64,000 nucleotides of DNA from Bremia lactucae (lineage: Eukaryota; Oomycota; Peronosporomycetes; Peronosporales; Peronosporaceae): the NCBI RefSeq assembly GCF_004359215.1, contig NC_090612.1, positions 1,201,038-1,265,037 on the forward strand, in the 5' to 3' direction. Below are positions 53,090 through 64,000 of the stretch, one piece after another. Numbering within the stretch: the stretch's first letter is position 1; each line of letters opens with the position of its first letter. The position numbers and the translations under genes are program-made. Under the pieces are notes generated by a model, which was not told where the DNA came from, did not search any database, and worked only from the letters and a program-made list of their open reading frames with translations.

Positions 53090-54241
53090 ATGAACGTCTC
53101 GCAATTGCGCGATCTTCATTTGCTGCACGCACATCCCGACACACTACGCTGTGCATATACTCGATGCATTCCTTGCTGCTACAAAATTGTGCTGTACGGT
53201 GATAGAGGATTACTACCAAACGTGAGGCCAGAGATGTGCCCGCGCATGACATCACTGGTTAAAGCTGCCACTGCCACTGGCCTGGACGTGACGGTGGCAA
53301 TATCGGGTAAAAATGATCAGCATTTCATTGGTCTATACAATGCAGATCAAGTAAAAAGTATTTTGACCGTGGGCGATGGAAACTTTTCATATTCACTGGC
53401 GCTGGCACGGTCGCTAGGTCCCGAATCAGGCGTGCGGCTTGTGTTTTCGTCACACGAAAGCAAGAAGACGGTGCTGGAAACATATCCAGATTGCAATTAC
53501 ATTTTAAACGAGCTTAGTGCAATAAAAAATGTGCGGGTACTATATGAGGTGGATGCGACCGATGCAGAGCAGATGAAGACGCTCGGCAAATTCGATCGCG
53601 TCATTTGGAATTTTCCGTGTGTCCGAGCGCCAGGTGGAATGGACGGACAGAACCGTGAGATGGAGGCGAATAAAAAACTGTTGAATGACTTTTTTGCCCA
53701 TGTGTCACAGATGCTGACGCCTACGGGCGAAGTGCACGTGACACATAAGACTAAGATGCCGTTCGGTCAGTGGGGCATCGAAAAGATTGCGAAGACCAAC
53801 AAGCTCCGTCACGAGCAGTCCATCGTATTTGACCGCTGCTTGTATCCGGGATATGCTAACAAAAAAGTTCTTTCCAAGGAATCGTTTCCAATTTGGGACT
53901 CGCTGACTTTTATATTCCTGCCCGAAGACCGCGCACTGGGCGACGCCTCTCGACTTCGAGAAGGAGACAAAGAAAATTACGTCGTACCAATCACCAAGGA
54001 CATCCTTACAAAGCTATACGTGCTATTGACGCCAAATCTAGACGATATGCTGGGTTTAAAAAAGAAGAAAAAGGGGAAAAAGGGCACAAACTGTAGCAAT
54101 GAGATCATGTCCAAGTACAAAAGAGGAAGCGAACATTGTCAAAATGGACTTCGCCTAAACAAGGGCAATGGAAACAAGCGGATGCAAGCTTCGCATGGTG
54201 AACTGAAGCGAGGCAGACGCAAAATAAGCCGCAGGTCGTGA
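53090..54241 (+). CDS. BMT5-like rRNA (uridine-N3) methyltransferase domain protein
   Basis: An intronless frame of 383 residues. The Rossmann-type SAM-binding start ILTVGDGNFSYSLALARSLG, the ETYPDCNYILNEL strand and the VIWNFPCVRAPGG motif are typical of the DUF2431/BMT5 family, which methylates 25S rRNA. A GQWGIEKIA helix follows, and the Lys-rich tail (LKKKKKGKKG) suggests a nucleolar location. Translation may start at the Met at 53234, since the first about 48 residues look non-conserved and Cys-rich. The gene shares a very short bidirectional spacer with the dynamin gene and ends 115 bp from the convergent channel gene. Confidence 0.85.
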   Translation: MNVSQLRDLHLLHAHPDTLRCAYTRCIPCCYKIVLYGDRGLLPNVRPEMCPRMTSLVKAATATGLDVTVAISGKNDQHFIGLYNADQVKSILTVGDGNFSYSLALARSLGPESGVRLVFSSHESKKTVLETYPDCNYILNELSAIKNVRVLYEVDATDAEQMKTLGKFDRVIWNFPCVRAPGGMDGQNREMEANKKLLNDFFAHVSQMLTPTGEVHVTHKTKMPFGQWGIEKIAKTNKLRHEQSIVFDRCLYPGYANKKVLSKESFPIWDSLTFIFLPEDRALGDASRLREGDKENYVVPITKDILTKLYVLLTPNLDDMLGLKKKKKGKKGTNCSNEIMSKYKRGSEHCQNGLRLNKGNGNKRMQASHGELKRGRRKISRRS

Positions 54242-54356
54242 CAATGTACAACGTTAATAGCGCGAACGTAATAGCGCGAACGTACTGTTGCTGCCCCCAA
54301 TTTATAAATAGTACTCAAAGCGGCCTTACTAAAAATTATGCTATCTTCGCTTCTAT

Positions 54357-57300
54357 TTATTTAACAGGATCCGAACAGCTTTTGTATGTGCGATACCTCG
54401 CCTGGATTTTGGTGGCCGCTCGTTCTAGCGTATGCACTCCGATCAACACGAAGAGCCTATCATTGCTTAGAATTTTAAGGTCTGCGCTCGGCGCTGTTAT
54501 TACAATTGGCACCTCCACTTGAGCCGATCCCACTGTTTGGCTTGACATGCGGTATATGCAGACACAGATGCCTGAATATGATGATGTGGCGAGTGCATGG
54601 AAGACTTCTGCGTACGTGTGACCCTCCTGCGTGCACAAATGCTTTAGCAACCGAATCGACAAAACTCGTGCAAAGACTCACTCTAAGCGCATACGGAATT
54701 GACAGCATGTGAATAACACCAGTACACCGAGGGCCCCCAACTAGCTGCCTGACAATTTTATAGATTGATGGGTTAAAATACGTTTGCACAACCATATTTT
54801 CGCAGAGCTGGGGGTGCAGGATCCGTCCTGACATGTAAAGAGGAAGATCAAAAATACATTTTTCATACTTCTGCTCCGGTGCGTCGTGCTGTAGAATACT
54901 ATCCCACAGCGTAAGCATGTCCATACTCGTAATATCTGTACAAGTCCCAACATTTGCATAACCGCTACCATTCAGCGCGGTCTGATGCTTGTTTGACTGG
55001 AAAGGCGTGCCCATAAATTTTGAATTAGCTTCATCGGCAAGTTCAGTGACTGTAAAGGTTTTCTTTAGGTTCATCTTAAGCTCAACCAGCATAGTTGAGA
55101 AAATAGCCTCCGCATCAGCAACGCCGGATTCCAATTCAGCATTTGAGGCTAATTCAGATAATTCGGAGGTTTCCACACGCTTCCCAAGAACTACAACTGC
55201 AAATGCAGCCTTCGCACCCGCTCGCTGCAAATCCGTATAAACTAAGGGGCTTCCACGCACGTAATACTGAATCGGAAAAACTTTGTTATCGACAATTATG
55301 AAATTGGACACCAATGAAATACACAACTTACCACACTGTCAAAAGCGGAAATACATCTTATAATAATATCTGACGGTTCCGCGCTGTCCAAAATTGTAAT
55401 TGGCGGATGAACTGCTGCATATGGGCTACGAAGTGGAAGAATAAGCCATTGCAGGCTTTCCAATGACAACTCGCCCAAAAAGCTGCAAACTAAAATATGG
55501 TTTGGGTGCAACAAAACGTTGAGTGGGGGTGGCTGAAGCGAATCCCAAGCTTTTTCACTTCGACCACTAAGCATCTTCGCTTGAACCTGAGAGCTTTCAT
55601 AAGGATTGCCACTCATTATTGTCTGCTTGTAAGCCTCTAGTTTGAGAACAATACTTTTGAGGGAACAATCCTGATTTGAGAGATAAGTGTTAATACCATC
55701 AGAGTGCATTGTTTTACAAATGCAATCGTAAAAGTCGCACCAGGTATAGTGACACGGCTCCTGGCGATGCCAGCTACAAACATAACAATTAGTATATAGG
55801 AGCCTAGATTAATGATAACACGTCGCACCGGGTAGCGGTATTTCGTCATATCAGAATTGGGGGTCATCTGAGCAATAAATGGCGTTAAGCCATGGAACTC
55901 ATTGCTCGAACTATCGTTGCCATCGTGATCGACAGAAAATATAGGCTTTAATACATCTTTTTTCTGAAACATAAAGCTAGAAATTCTGAATGATTCTTCC
56001 ACACTGACTGTCTCTTGACAAATGTTGCAATTAAATACTTGATCATAGTCATCAGCGATGCAGTAACACTTAATCCACTCTGTCATAAGCAAACTTTTAC
56101 CAGGATTTAACAATACTCGTGACTCAACTGTGTAAGAGTTTGGCTTATCATCGAAATACATAATTTCCACACCGATAAGAAGCACACTGCCTGAAGTTTC
56201 TTGAAAAATGCGCGTAGCAGCCTCAGAAAACGAAAACCCAGAAAATCTCTAATGTAAACAAAACGACCAAAACATATTAGGTTGTATAAGCTTTACAAGA
56301 CGTATTCGTTCGCACTTTTGACAAGTTAAACAAGTAGATTTCTTTGGCTGCACCCGCATAGTATTCTTTTATCCAGTTACGCGTAGAATGCGAACTATTG
56401 TCAGCAGCGGTTGAGGTATCTAGGCCAGTCAATTCATTTTTGTCAATTGCAGCAGGCAATGCAGTGGCAAGATCATTAATAAATTTGCTACTGTCAACAG
56501 AAAGACTTGAAGCTAAATTTGACAGCATAGTGGATATGCCGTTAGAGACAGCATTCTGAGCTAGTGCACCCATCTTGATGACATTTTCACAAATAATGTC
56601 ATCCGCGTGCACGCCAGCAGCTAGCATGTGGCGAGCACTTTCAGCTCGTAAAACCATTACTAAAAATCGCACAGAAGATCTACAGTCGAATTAATGTACA
56701 TGCAAAGATAAATTGACATGAGATGCACCACCTTACCCCACAAAGCGCTTGACAGCAAGCACACGCATAATATTCATCGCATCTTCTGCCCCAGCATCAC
56801 CTGTGAGCTTGTTTGGAAACACAAAGACAGCTCTAGCATGTTGAGCTAAAGACCGGTCCAGATCTTCGGCGCGAGTAGCATCGCCAGCAATATACGTTAC
56901 TCGGGAGGCGAAGATGGGGTCAGCCTTTAGCTTAAAAATTAGTGACTTTGTAAAGTTGGCCTTAAGCTCACCTAATATGACGGCTTCAAGTTGCTGTGTA
57001 TTGATATTGCTCAAGTGATCCGCGTGAAATAATTCTCGAAGTATAGCTGAAAGCTGAGCGAACGAAGGGTTGCCAATAATAAGGACAAACTCTGATTCAG
57101 GCTTTGGGGTAAATGGTGAGTTCCCGATCTGACGTAACTTATACAAGCCGATGATATTCTCAATTTCCAAAGAGAACAAAATGATGCCCATAGCGATAAA
57201 CATAATTGCCAAAAGCCGGCTTGGCACGGTTTGTGGTGCGTTGTCACCGTAGCCGACTGTACCCAGTGTCTACGAAAGAGATGCACCAGAGTTAGTAAAA

Positions 57301-58339
57301 CTTTTACACAAATGACTTGAACGAGTTCGTACCACCACAGTAAAATAGAAAGCAAACATGACAGACCAAGTAGAGTTGGAGCACTCAGAAGATTCCTGTC
57401 TCGTGACAGAACCATCAGTGCAGCTGTAGAGATGAGCAAAACCGTTGTCGACAAAGAATGGCATTTCGCCGAGTGTCTCAAAAAAAAACATGATAGACGC
57501 GCCGACCATGATCATTAGCAAAATTTTAATGCCAAGCCGGACCATCATCCAGCCCTTCGTTGACCGTGGCACATGTTTTTCCATTTCTATATAGCTTCTT
57601 AGAATAAAAGCTGGCCGCATGACTGAAAAGTCCAAGTACGTCCGCGTTTGCACTCCGCCAATTACTTTCACTGAGCCAAATCCAACACCAAAGTTTGACG
57701 CTAGGCAAAGCAGCTCCAGTACTGTGAGGGGAGAAAAGCAAAACAGGACTTTGTATCGCGATGCCAGGAATCGCACTACGTCATCCACGACGGAGATGGC
57801 ATAGAGCCCCAACACTGTGTAGTAAGACCACTCAGTCACATCATAAGAATTCAGTCTAGACATGGTAAGTCCTAGGATGCCGAAAGACACGAGTATTTGA
57901 ACAGGGCGGTTCTACATTCGAATGCTATATATTAAACTCTGCCATAACATTATTGCAGACCATGATTCCTTACAATAATAGCAGCTGTGCCAGACGTGCG
58001 GGCCCATCGACGGGATTTTAGTGAGAAGCCGAGCTCGCCTTTGCGCAGCGATTTGCGCTGGCGGCGGGAAGCGAATGTCCATAATAGCGAGAAAACCACC
58101 AACCCAGCCAGCAGGTAGACAGTATGAATCACCTGCTCCTGCGTATGAGCCCAATGAGCAACACAGCGTGGTGTAGTAATGCTATAGCTGGTCTCCTGGT
58201 CTTGGTTAACACAGATCATAGGGGGGCATTCGCATGTGGTAAAAGTTAATTGCAGATGGAAAGGCTTTCGGTGCAATAATTTTTTTACATTATCAATTTT
58301 GAATCTGTTCTGCACTACAGATTTCCTCGAGATCCACAA
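54357..58339 (-). CDS. Slo/BK-like potassium channel with RCK domains and C-terminal IQ motif
   Basis: Proposed exons on the minus strand are 58339-57974, 57911-57333, 57269-56737, 56679-56316, 56248 to about 55829, about 55760-55332, 55266-54682 and 54626-54357, with introns of 55-68 nt. The first exon has an S0-like membrane segment (VIHTVYLLAGLVVFSLLWTF). Exon 2 carries S1-S5. The selectivity filter TVGYGD crosses the exon 2/3 join. RCK1 starts SEFVLIIGNPSF. RCK2 starts NHILVCSFLGELSLESLQWL, followed by ILPLRSPY. SGRILHPQLCENMVVQTYFN is typical of BK tails. No calcium-bowl Asp run is visible. The end ATKIQARYRTYK is an IQ-like calmodulin site. The join near 55.8 kb and the 5' end are least certain. 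Confidence 0.85.
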
Positions 58340-58781
58340 ATTTTAGATATGTAATTACATTCAGGAGAAATGATTTTAATATACCCCAAATATATGAAAT
58401 AGATCAAAAATGGATGTGGCGTTGAGACAGGTCAAGTGGCGAACACTTGAGGGTCCGCACTTGGTTTAAAGTCGCCATGATCGTGTCATTAGCTATCTCG
58501 TCGTACGACTTCTACAAGCCCAAGGACATGATGGCTAGTATACTTTTATTCGACGAGGGTTCAACGACCTTGTTTGATATAAAACAGAATTGATTGGGGC
58601 CATCAATTTGAGGAAATAAAAATGAGCTCTCCCGATGGAAAGAGGGAAGCACAACCACAGCCACCGGTCATTTTATGCTATATTGCAGTATTTACAAGAT
58701 AATGATGCATTTGGGTGATTTTACTGTTTACAAAATTATTCGTGCACTGTCTCAACATTCTATGTCACAAACTTAACAGAA
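58340..58781. other. Divergent promoter region between channel and HAT1
   Basis: 442 bp, AT-rich, with no frame of interest. It contains the 5' regions of both divergently transcribed genes. A further 5' exon of the channel cannot be excluded. Confidence 0.55.
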
Positions 58782-60365
58782 ATGGCGCCATCGGATGTCA
58801 AGCTTTTTGCAAAAGATAAGAGACAGAGACATTTTGCACAGTCAATTTCTTCTAATGAAGCAACATCGCTGGCTATTGGTATGCGATCGTTGGGTCCTGA
58901 CGCTTCTCCCGAACAGCTCTAATCGTTCTTGTTATTCCGTCAAGCAACTAATTGCGACCACGTTGAAGCGCAAACGCTGAAGTGGTTCTCTCCGAAATTT
59001 TCCTACCATGCATTTGGCACTGATGAAATGATTGATGGCTACGAAGACCTCAAGATAAATTTGACCTACAACGGATTTGACTTCTGTGCACTACTGAATA
59101 TCACCTATAAAGACAAGTTGGACACGTGAGATCTCGTCTGAATTGCATGTATAAGGCAGAAAAGGCTGATTGTGTGATGATGTGTGGATGAAGGGCCGAG
59201 GATGTTGAAGCAAAGCTGATGTCATCGCTGCCAGAGGGCTTTGTCCGAGACAAAAATGCGTTTGTCAGTGCGCTGCGGAAGACATTGGCCGACTACACAG
59301 GGCCCCCGGGGAAGTGTGTCGAGACGTATAAATTTATATCACCAGCAATAGATGGTAAACATTCAACAACTCGCTCTTTTCAAATAAATGAATGCAAGCT
59401 GGAAGATAATGAGCACGCACAGAAACTTCTTGCAAATCTGCAGACACTGTCGCTGTGGTTTATTGAAGGTATTCTGCCAAGCTTCCCATCCGGGTAGTCG
59501 ACAATTACTTATTAAAGAATGGCCAACAGGAGCCGATACTATCGATGTAACAGATCCGCGATGGCTGATGTATTTGACCTACGAGCAGACAGATGGCGGC
59601 AAGGTTTTCAACCCCGTTGGTTATGTCACTGTCTTTAAATTCTTCAATCCAATAGGGCGGAAAGCCGCATACTGTAACGCAGACCAGAACGAGACTCATC
59701 GCATTTGCCAAGCCTTAATCTTTCCAACGTACCAGCGACAAGGTCAGCAAATTTTTGCGCCAGCACGTTAAATCTTTTAGTTTCTAGTGTGATTTTACAG
59801 GTCACGCTGAGCGACTGGTGCACTGTATACATGCGCGAGCTGCGGCGAATCCACGAGTGTACGAACTTACGGTTGAGGATCCAGTCCCAGCGTTTGCTAG
59901 TGTACGCAATGCATGTGAGTTCTGATTGCTGAATGCTTACCATTATTATATAACCTATTTTAGCTTCGCGATTTGGTGAACCTGAAGAGTTGCGTTGAAA
60001 ACAATTTCTTTTCTTTGTCACCAGAATTGAGTGTGAATGCTTGCGGACCTGGTGTTGGCACCAAAGCACTGACAATTAATGACATTCACGCTGTGCAGAA
60101 AACGCTTAAAATAACGCAAACACAGGTGCAAATCTGCTACGAGGCGCGCAAATTTTCATTTTTAAACAAACACGACGAAATAGAGCGAAAAAAGTTTCGA
60201 CTTGAGGTGAAAAAGCGACTGTTTCGGCAGCATGCGGAGGAACTTGACGTTTTGGTCACTGCCGACCAACGCAAAGCCTTTCTCGGAGCCTTGTACGAAG
60301 AACACGAGGTTCATTATCGTTATATGGCGTCAAAAATCGCTCAATTTATTAGTAGCCAATCGTAG
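58782..60365 (+). CDS. HAT1: Histone acetyltransferase type B catalytic subunit
   Basis: Six exons: 58782-58878, 58945-59125, 59194-59468, 59530-59742, 59801-59901 and 59964-60365, totalling 1269 nt (422 residues) in frame, with introns of 58-68 nt. The N-domain has KWFSPKFSYHAFGTDEMIDG and YEDLKINL. LWFIEGAD then TIDVTDPRWLMYL leads into the GNAT core. The acetyl-CoA loop is YQRQGHAERL, created by the exon 4/5 join. AFASLRDLVNLK is created by the exon 5/6 join using a GTACGC donor. HAT1 acetylates newly made histone H4 in the cytosol and nucleus (family knowledge). It lies 86 bp upstream of the kinase on the same strand. Confidence 0.92.
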
Positions 60366-60451
60366 TGCAGTAATTTTGCATCCATTAGCCAATAAATTAA
60401 AAAAATGCAGGTATAAAACCGGCACTCCAGCTAATTTGTGCATCAGAAACT

Positions 60452-62217
60452 ATGAGCGGCAGTCTGGACCCGACGGCGCAGTACGAATTGATTGAGCGTG
60501 TAGGGGGTGGAGCCTTTGGAGAGGTCTACAAGGGGGTTGATACGCATACAGATGAGGTTGTTGCCATTAAAATTATTGACCTTGAGTCCGCGGCTGACGA
60601 AATCGACGACGTGCAGCAGGTGCTGTCGAACTTTCGTCATACAAAGATTGTTGTTCTGACTGTGAAAGCTAATGCTAACTTTTTAAGGAAATTTACGTGC
60701 TTTCCCAATGCTCGTGTGACCAGCTTACGACGTATTCGGGCTCGTTTATTGCGGGAACAAAGCTTTGGTTAATGTAACACTGGCCCAATTTGTGTTGATC
60801 ATGGTATTCATGTCGCGTATGACTACAAATTATAGGATTATAATGGAGTATCTGTCGGGTGGCTCAGTACTTGATATTATGCGTAAAGGACCGCTAAACG
60901 AGGCATTTATTGCCATTATTCTGCGCGAGCTTCTGAAGGGATTGGAATATTTACACTCCGAGAATAAAATTCACCGCGATGTAAAGGCTGCAAATGTACT
61001 GCTGAGTGGAAATGGTCACGTGAAGCTGGCAGACTTCGGAGTCACTGGACAAATTACAGAGACGATGACGAAGCGCAATACAGCAGTAGGAACTCCATTT
61101 TGGATGGCTCCTGAAGTCATTCAAGAGTATGGGTATGATTGTAAGGCAGACATTTGGTCACTAGGTATCACAGCGATTGAAATGGCTAAGGGATCCCCTC
61201 CGCTTTCCGAGTACGTGCGTTTTTGCTTGGACCCTGCGCATCTCACTGACGTGTTCGCTTATATGGCAACCAAACAGTATACATCCAATGAAAGTGCTTT
61301 TTATGATTCCGACATTGGGCCCGCCTGTTTTAGACGGGAATTTCTCTCCTCAATTTATTGATTTTGCATCGCGTTGCCTTCAAAAGGCTCCACAAGACAG
61401 ACCAACAGCATCTGAATTATTGTTGCACCCATTTATCCGCTCTGCCGCGCATGTAACGCATCTCACGGAGCTATTGGATCGAAACCAATTGGATGATCAG
61501 CACTTAAACCGAGAGGAAGATGGAAGAACCCAGAGCAAAATTAGATTTTACAATAATGGCGATGCCGACGACGGATTCGGTCACTTGGACAATAGCTATC
61601 TTCCTTCTCTCTGCGTTAATTGCGATGATAATCTGCCTATGTATGGCCAAAGTAATAAAGGCAAGTGTCATGCTCGGAGCACTTCGATTGGAAGCGGGTG
61701 GGATTTCAATACCGTTCGACTTTCGTCTACCGCTCTCCAGCATGAGGCAAAGGCACAATCACAAGCTGTTGCAGCGGCCCTTACAAAAATTACTCACCTC
61801 GATCGTACTTCTTCTGAAGTGTTCAAAAACGTTAACAAACATTCTGCCGCCCTTCATTTAGGCCCAAATATAATTGAAAAAGCATCTTTTGAAGCAAAAT
61901 CGACGTCGGCAGTGGCAGCATCGCGCAACTTGATGGAAAATGACGATCGAAGCGATGAAAGTGATGACACGTTTAGCATTGTTGTCAAACCTGCGATCAG
62001 CGACGTATTGGAACGTGTAATGAATACATCAAAAATAGAATTGATGTCTACAACACATTATGACGCTATTCAAGCTGCAGCCGAGGTGCAGGAAGATCTT
62101 CTTTTTGAGCTATTACATGTTTTTGACAATATAAGTCAACAAAAAGGCCTTCTTCGGCAAGTGCTATGTTGCCTGGCTGACTACACGCATGCTTCAATAT
62201 CTACGAAGTACATGTAG
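60452..62217 (+). CDS. STE20/germinal-centre-type Ser/Thr kinase
   Basis: Four exons: 60452-60619, 60688-60773, 60836-61210 and 61278-62217, totalling 1569 nt (522 residues) in frame. The kinase domain is at the N-terminus: Gly loop [15 protein letters not shown] Lys at residue 40, [14 protein letters not shown], catalytic [15 protein letters not shown] in [19 protein letters not shown]. The exon 3/4 join (GTACGT donor) restores PPLSDIHPM, typical of GCK/MST kinases. The C-terminal about 250 residues are Ser/Asp-rich with a helical end ([17 protein letters not shown]) that could be a dimerisation segment. It resembles MST/SOK-type kinases; the subfamily is not certain. Confidence 0.92.
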
Positions 62218-62360
62218 CAGAAACTATTATAGTGGAACAATAAAAGCTTATTTAGTCAAGTTGGGGAGGTTTAATCAAATAAAACAGGTTCTGTACAATG
62301 AATATATTTTTAAACTCACTAAATGAAATATTGGTATATAGTGACCTGCATTATGGGCTT

Positions 62361-63982
62361 TTACTTCCAGACACCTGACGTGGATATAGGCGTTGTCCGC
62401 GACGATGATAATTGCCGTGTTGATCCTAGCAAGCTTCTGCGTTTGCTGCCCGGTAAACTTTGATCTGTGCAGAATTCATTGCTCGACCGTGCTTCGGATG
62501 TCTTGCTTAAGACAGTACGAGCCTTTAAAGCACGGCTGCCGCCTGCACTCAAAGCGATCACTGTACTTGTACTATCTTTGTCTTGTTGATAAGCGCTAGA
62601 GGAACTTGCACTTTTGGATTTCTTCATCGGAGGCGACGACAGCGGGAGTCGCGGAATGAGCGAGGAAGTGCTTCGTCGCCTAATTTCGGTCAGCTGTTGT
62701 CGAAGCTTTTTAATTTCTTCTTCGCGCTCGCAAAGCAATTGTTGATGCGCTTCTTTCTGCAACGAGGACACGCGATTCTTAGCGCTTTGCTGTCGTAGTG
62801 AGCGCTGAACTGCTTCACGCTGTTCCAGCTCTCTTTTCTTATGATCGCGCTCGGCTTTCAGCTGAGCACTTAAATCATCCACTAACATTTTTAAAGAATC
62901 GTTTTGAATCTTCAAGCTTTCATTTTGTGTCTCCCACAACTTAAGCCGGGTCTGCAGCGTTGCCGATTGTTTTTCCGACTGATTCTTCTGGTCCCGCTTC
63001 TGTACAAGAGGAGGCATCGGAACCATGACGTGAGAACAAATGCCTCCTCGAATAAATAGAAGACCGATAACGACTTACCATAGCGACCACTGACTGTTGC
63101 GACTGCATATACTTCCTCTTAGAAATTTGCATCTGCTGCTTCAACGACTGAAGCTCAGCAAAAGCCTTTTTGGCGGAAAGTATATCTTTCTTATTTTTCA
63201 CAATCTGGTTCCTGCCAACCACAATATTGCGCACACGCTCCGCCAGTTGAAGGGATCGGAAGGTTTCACTTGCACTTTCGACTGCTGGACCAACGTTCAC
63301 TATCATCACTGTCTTACACGATGAGTTGAGGACGTCTTGAAGCAAGTAAGTAAGTTTCGAATTACGATATGGAACGTGCGCCATCTTCTTGTCCAAGGCT
63401 TCCATTACATCAGCCAGAGCCGAGAGAGACTTATTGATGTGAGCAGCTTCTTTAAGCATGTCTCCGCTAACGTTGCTCTTTTTAACCCTCTCTGAGCCAG
63501 CCAGGTCCACAAGATACAGTTTACCGCATCCTTCCTCTTCAAACTCGACCTCGGCTGGATCGTTAACACCATCCTCGGGTTCTGACCGGCGTTTCAAGAT
63601 TTGCACAATCACAATGCTGTGCGATCGACTACTGTGTGCATTCGAGTTTGTTTTTCCTGTAACGCGATTGCTCTGCGCGTTTCGCAGCACATCAATCGTT
63701 TGCTGAGGAGAAGACACAGTGGCCATGGTTAGATCAGGCACGCAAATGTCTCCAGTCAACGAATCATGTCGAATCTCTAAGCCCTTCAAATTGTTGGTAT
63801 TGATCAAGTCACGCAAGGAATCATTATAAATTTCTAGCACGCCCACTTGTATGTGATAGACAGATAACTCAGAAGTTCCATGTAGGCCGTTCATCTCATC
63901 GTCTTCCGAACTATTCCTCTCCGACTCAGGGGTATATATAGATCCACGCAATTGAGCCGATTGGAAGACATGGTTAATGATC
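62361..63982 (-). CDS. Kinesin, partial (N-terminus beyond the window)
   Basis: Exons visible on the minus strand are 63982-63079 and 62999-62361, with a 79-nt intron. An acceptor at 63983 shows that another exon lies beyond the edge. The motor domain part begins GIINHVFQSAQLRG. It includes SSRSHSIVIVQI (switch I), LVDLAGSERVKKS (switch II) and VPYRNSKLTYLLQDVL. It is followed by a neck/coiled-coil (LQTRLKLWETQNESLKIQND, long Glu/Arg/Gln helices) and a Ser-rich tail ending STSGVWK. The P-loop is outside the window. The motor is thus not C-terminal; the class is not determined. Confidence 0.92.
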
Positions 63983-64000
63983 CTGTAATTGAGACCGGGG

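Noticed and set aside
1..64000. CRISPR arrays, bacterial operons or tRNA genes
   Set aside because: The regularly recurring short repeats are LTR hairpins, not spaced direct repeats. Intron-containing eukaryotic genes rule out a bacterial source. No tRNA cloverleaf was recognised by eye.

Overview
This 64 kb window is nuclear DNA of an oomycete, most likely a Peronosporaceae relative (downy mildew or Phytophthora-like). The evidence is chromodomain-bearing Ty3/gypsy elements, a compact gene block with 51-79 nt introns, a biosynthetic threonine dehydratase, a Slo-type potassium channel and kinesin/STE20 genes of protist style, and mitochondrial fragments of oomycete type. The genus cannot be fixed from sequence alone.

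Two landscapes meet near 44.6 kb. Positions 1-44,561 are almost entirely decayed LTR retrotransposons with one apparently intact host gene, a cyclic-nucleotide phosphodiesterase at 11.0-12.7 kb. Three Ty3/gypsy LTR families are visible. Family A has TGTAACGGGG ends (1-10.7 kb, 14.5-16.5 kb, 21.9-22.9 kb). Family C has related ends (13.998-14.18 kb, 16.54-21.9 kb, 42.6-44.56 kb). Family B has TGTAGCGGAG...CCCATTACA ends (26.3-37.3 kb, plus an older reversed relic at 22.9-24.5 kb). A truncated Ty1/copia element lies at 39.08-42.01 kb. Many copies are inverted, chimeric or internally deleted, and several have lost catalytic residues. Between the old B relic and the young B array lies an AT-rich stretch holding a mosaic of mitochondrial pieces (cox1, small-subunit rRNA, cob) and several hairpin or inverted-repeat structures.

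All three gypsy families carry an extra coding region on the strand opposite gag-pol, between the 3' LTR and the integrase chromodomain and partly overlapping the chromodomain in antisense. The A and C versions are clearly homologous. All three LTR families also place a series of short stem-loops in U5, right before the primer binding site, with different stem sequences. These two are the best candidates for something undescribed.

From about 45.0 kb to the right edge lies a tight block of ten housekeeping genes with 80-450 bp spacers: phosphoserine phosphatase (+), RPF2 ribosome-biogenesis factor (-), eIF4B-like RRM protein (+), threonine dehydratase (-), dynamin-related GTPase (-), BMT5-like rRNA methyltransferase (+), Slo/BK-like potassium channel (-, 8 exons proposed), HAT1 histone acetyltransferase (+, 6 exons), STE20/GCK kinase (+, 4 exons) and a kinesin (-, runs off the edge). 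Convergent and divergent pairs alternate. The genes are functionally unrelated, so this is a dense gene island rather than a pathway cluster. I proposed exon joins by hand from GT/AG sites and reading-frame continuity. The HAT1, STE20 and eIF4B-like joins give uninterrupted frames whose total length is divisible by three.
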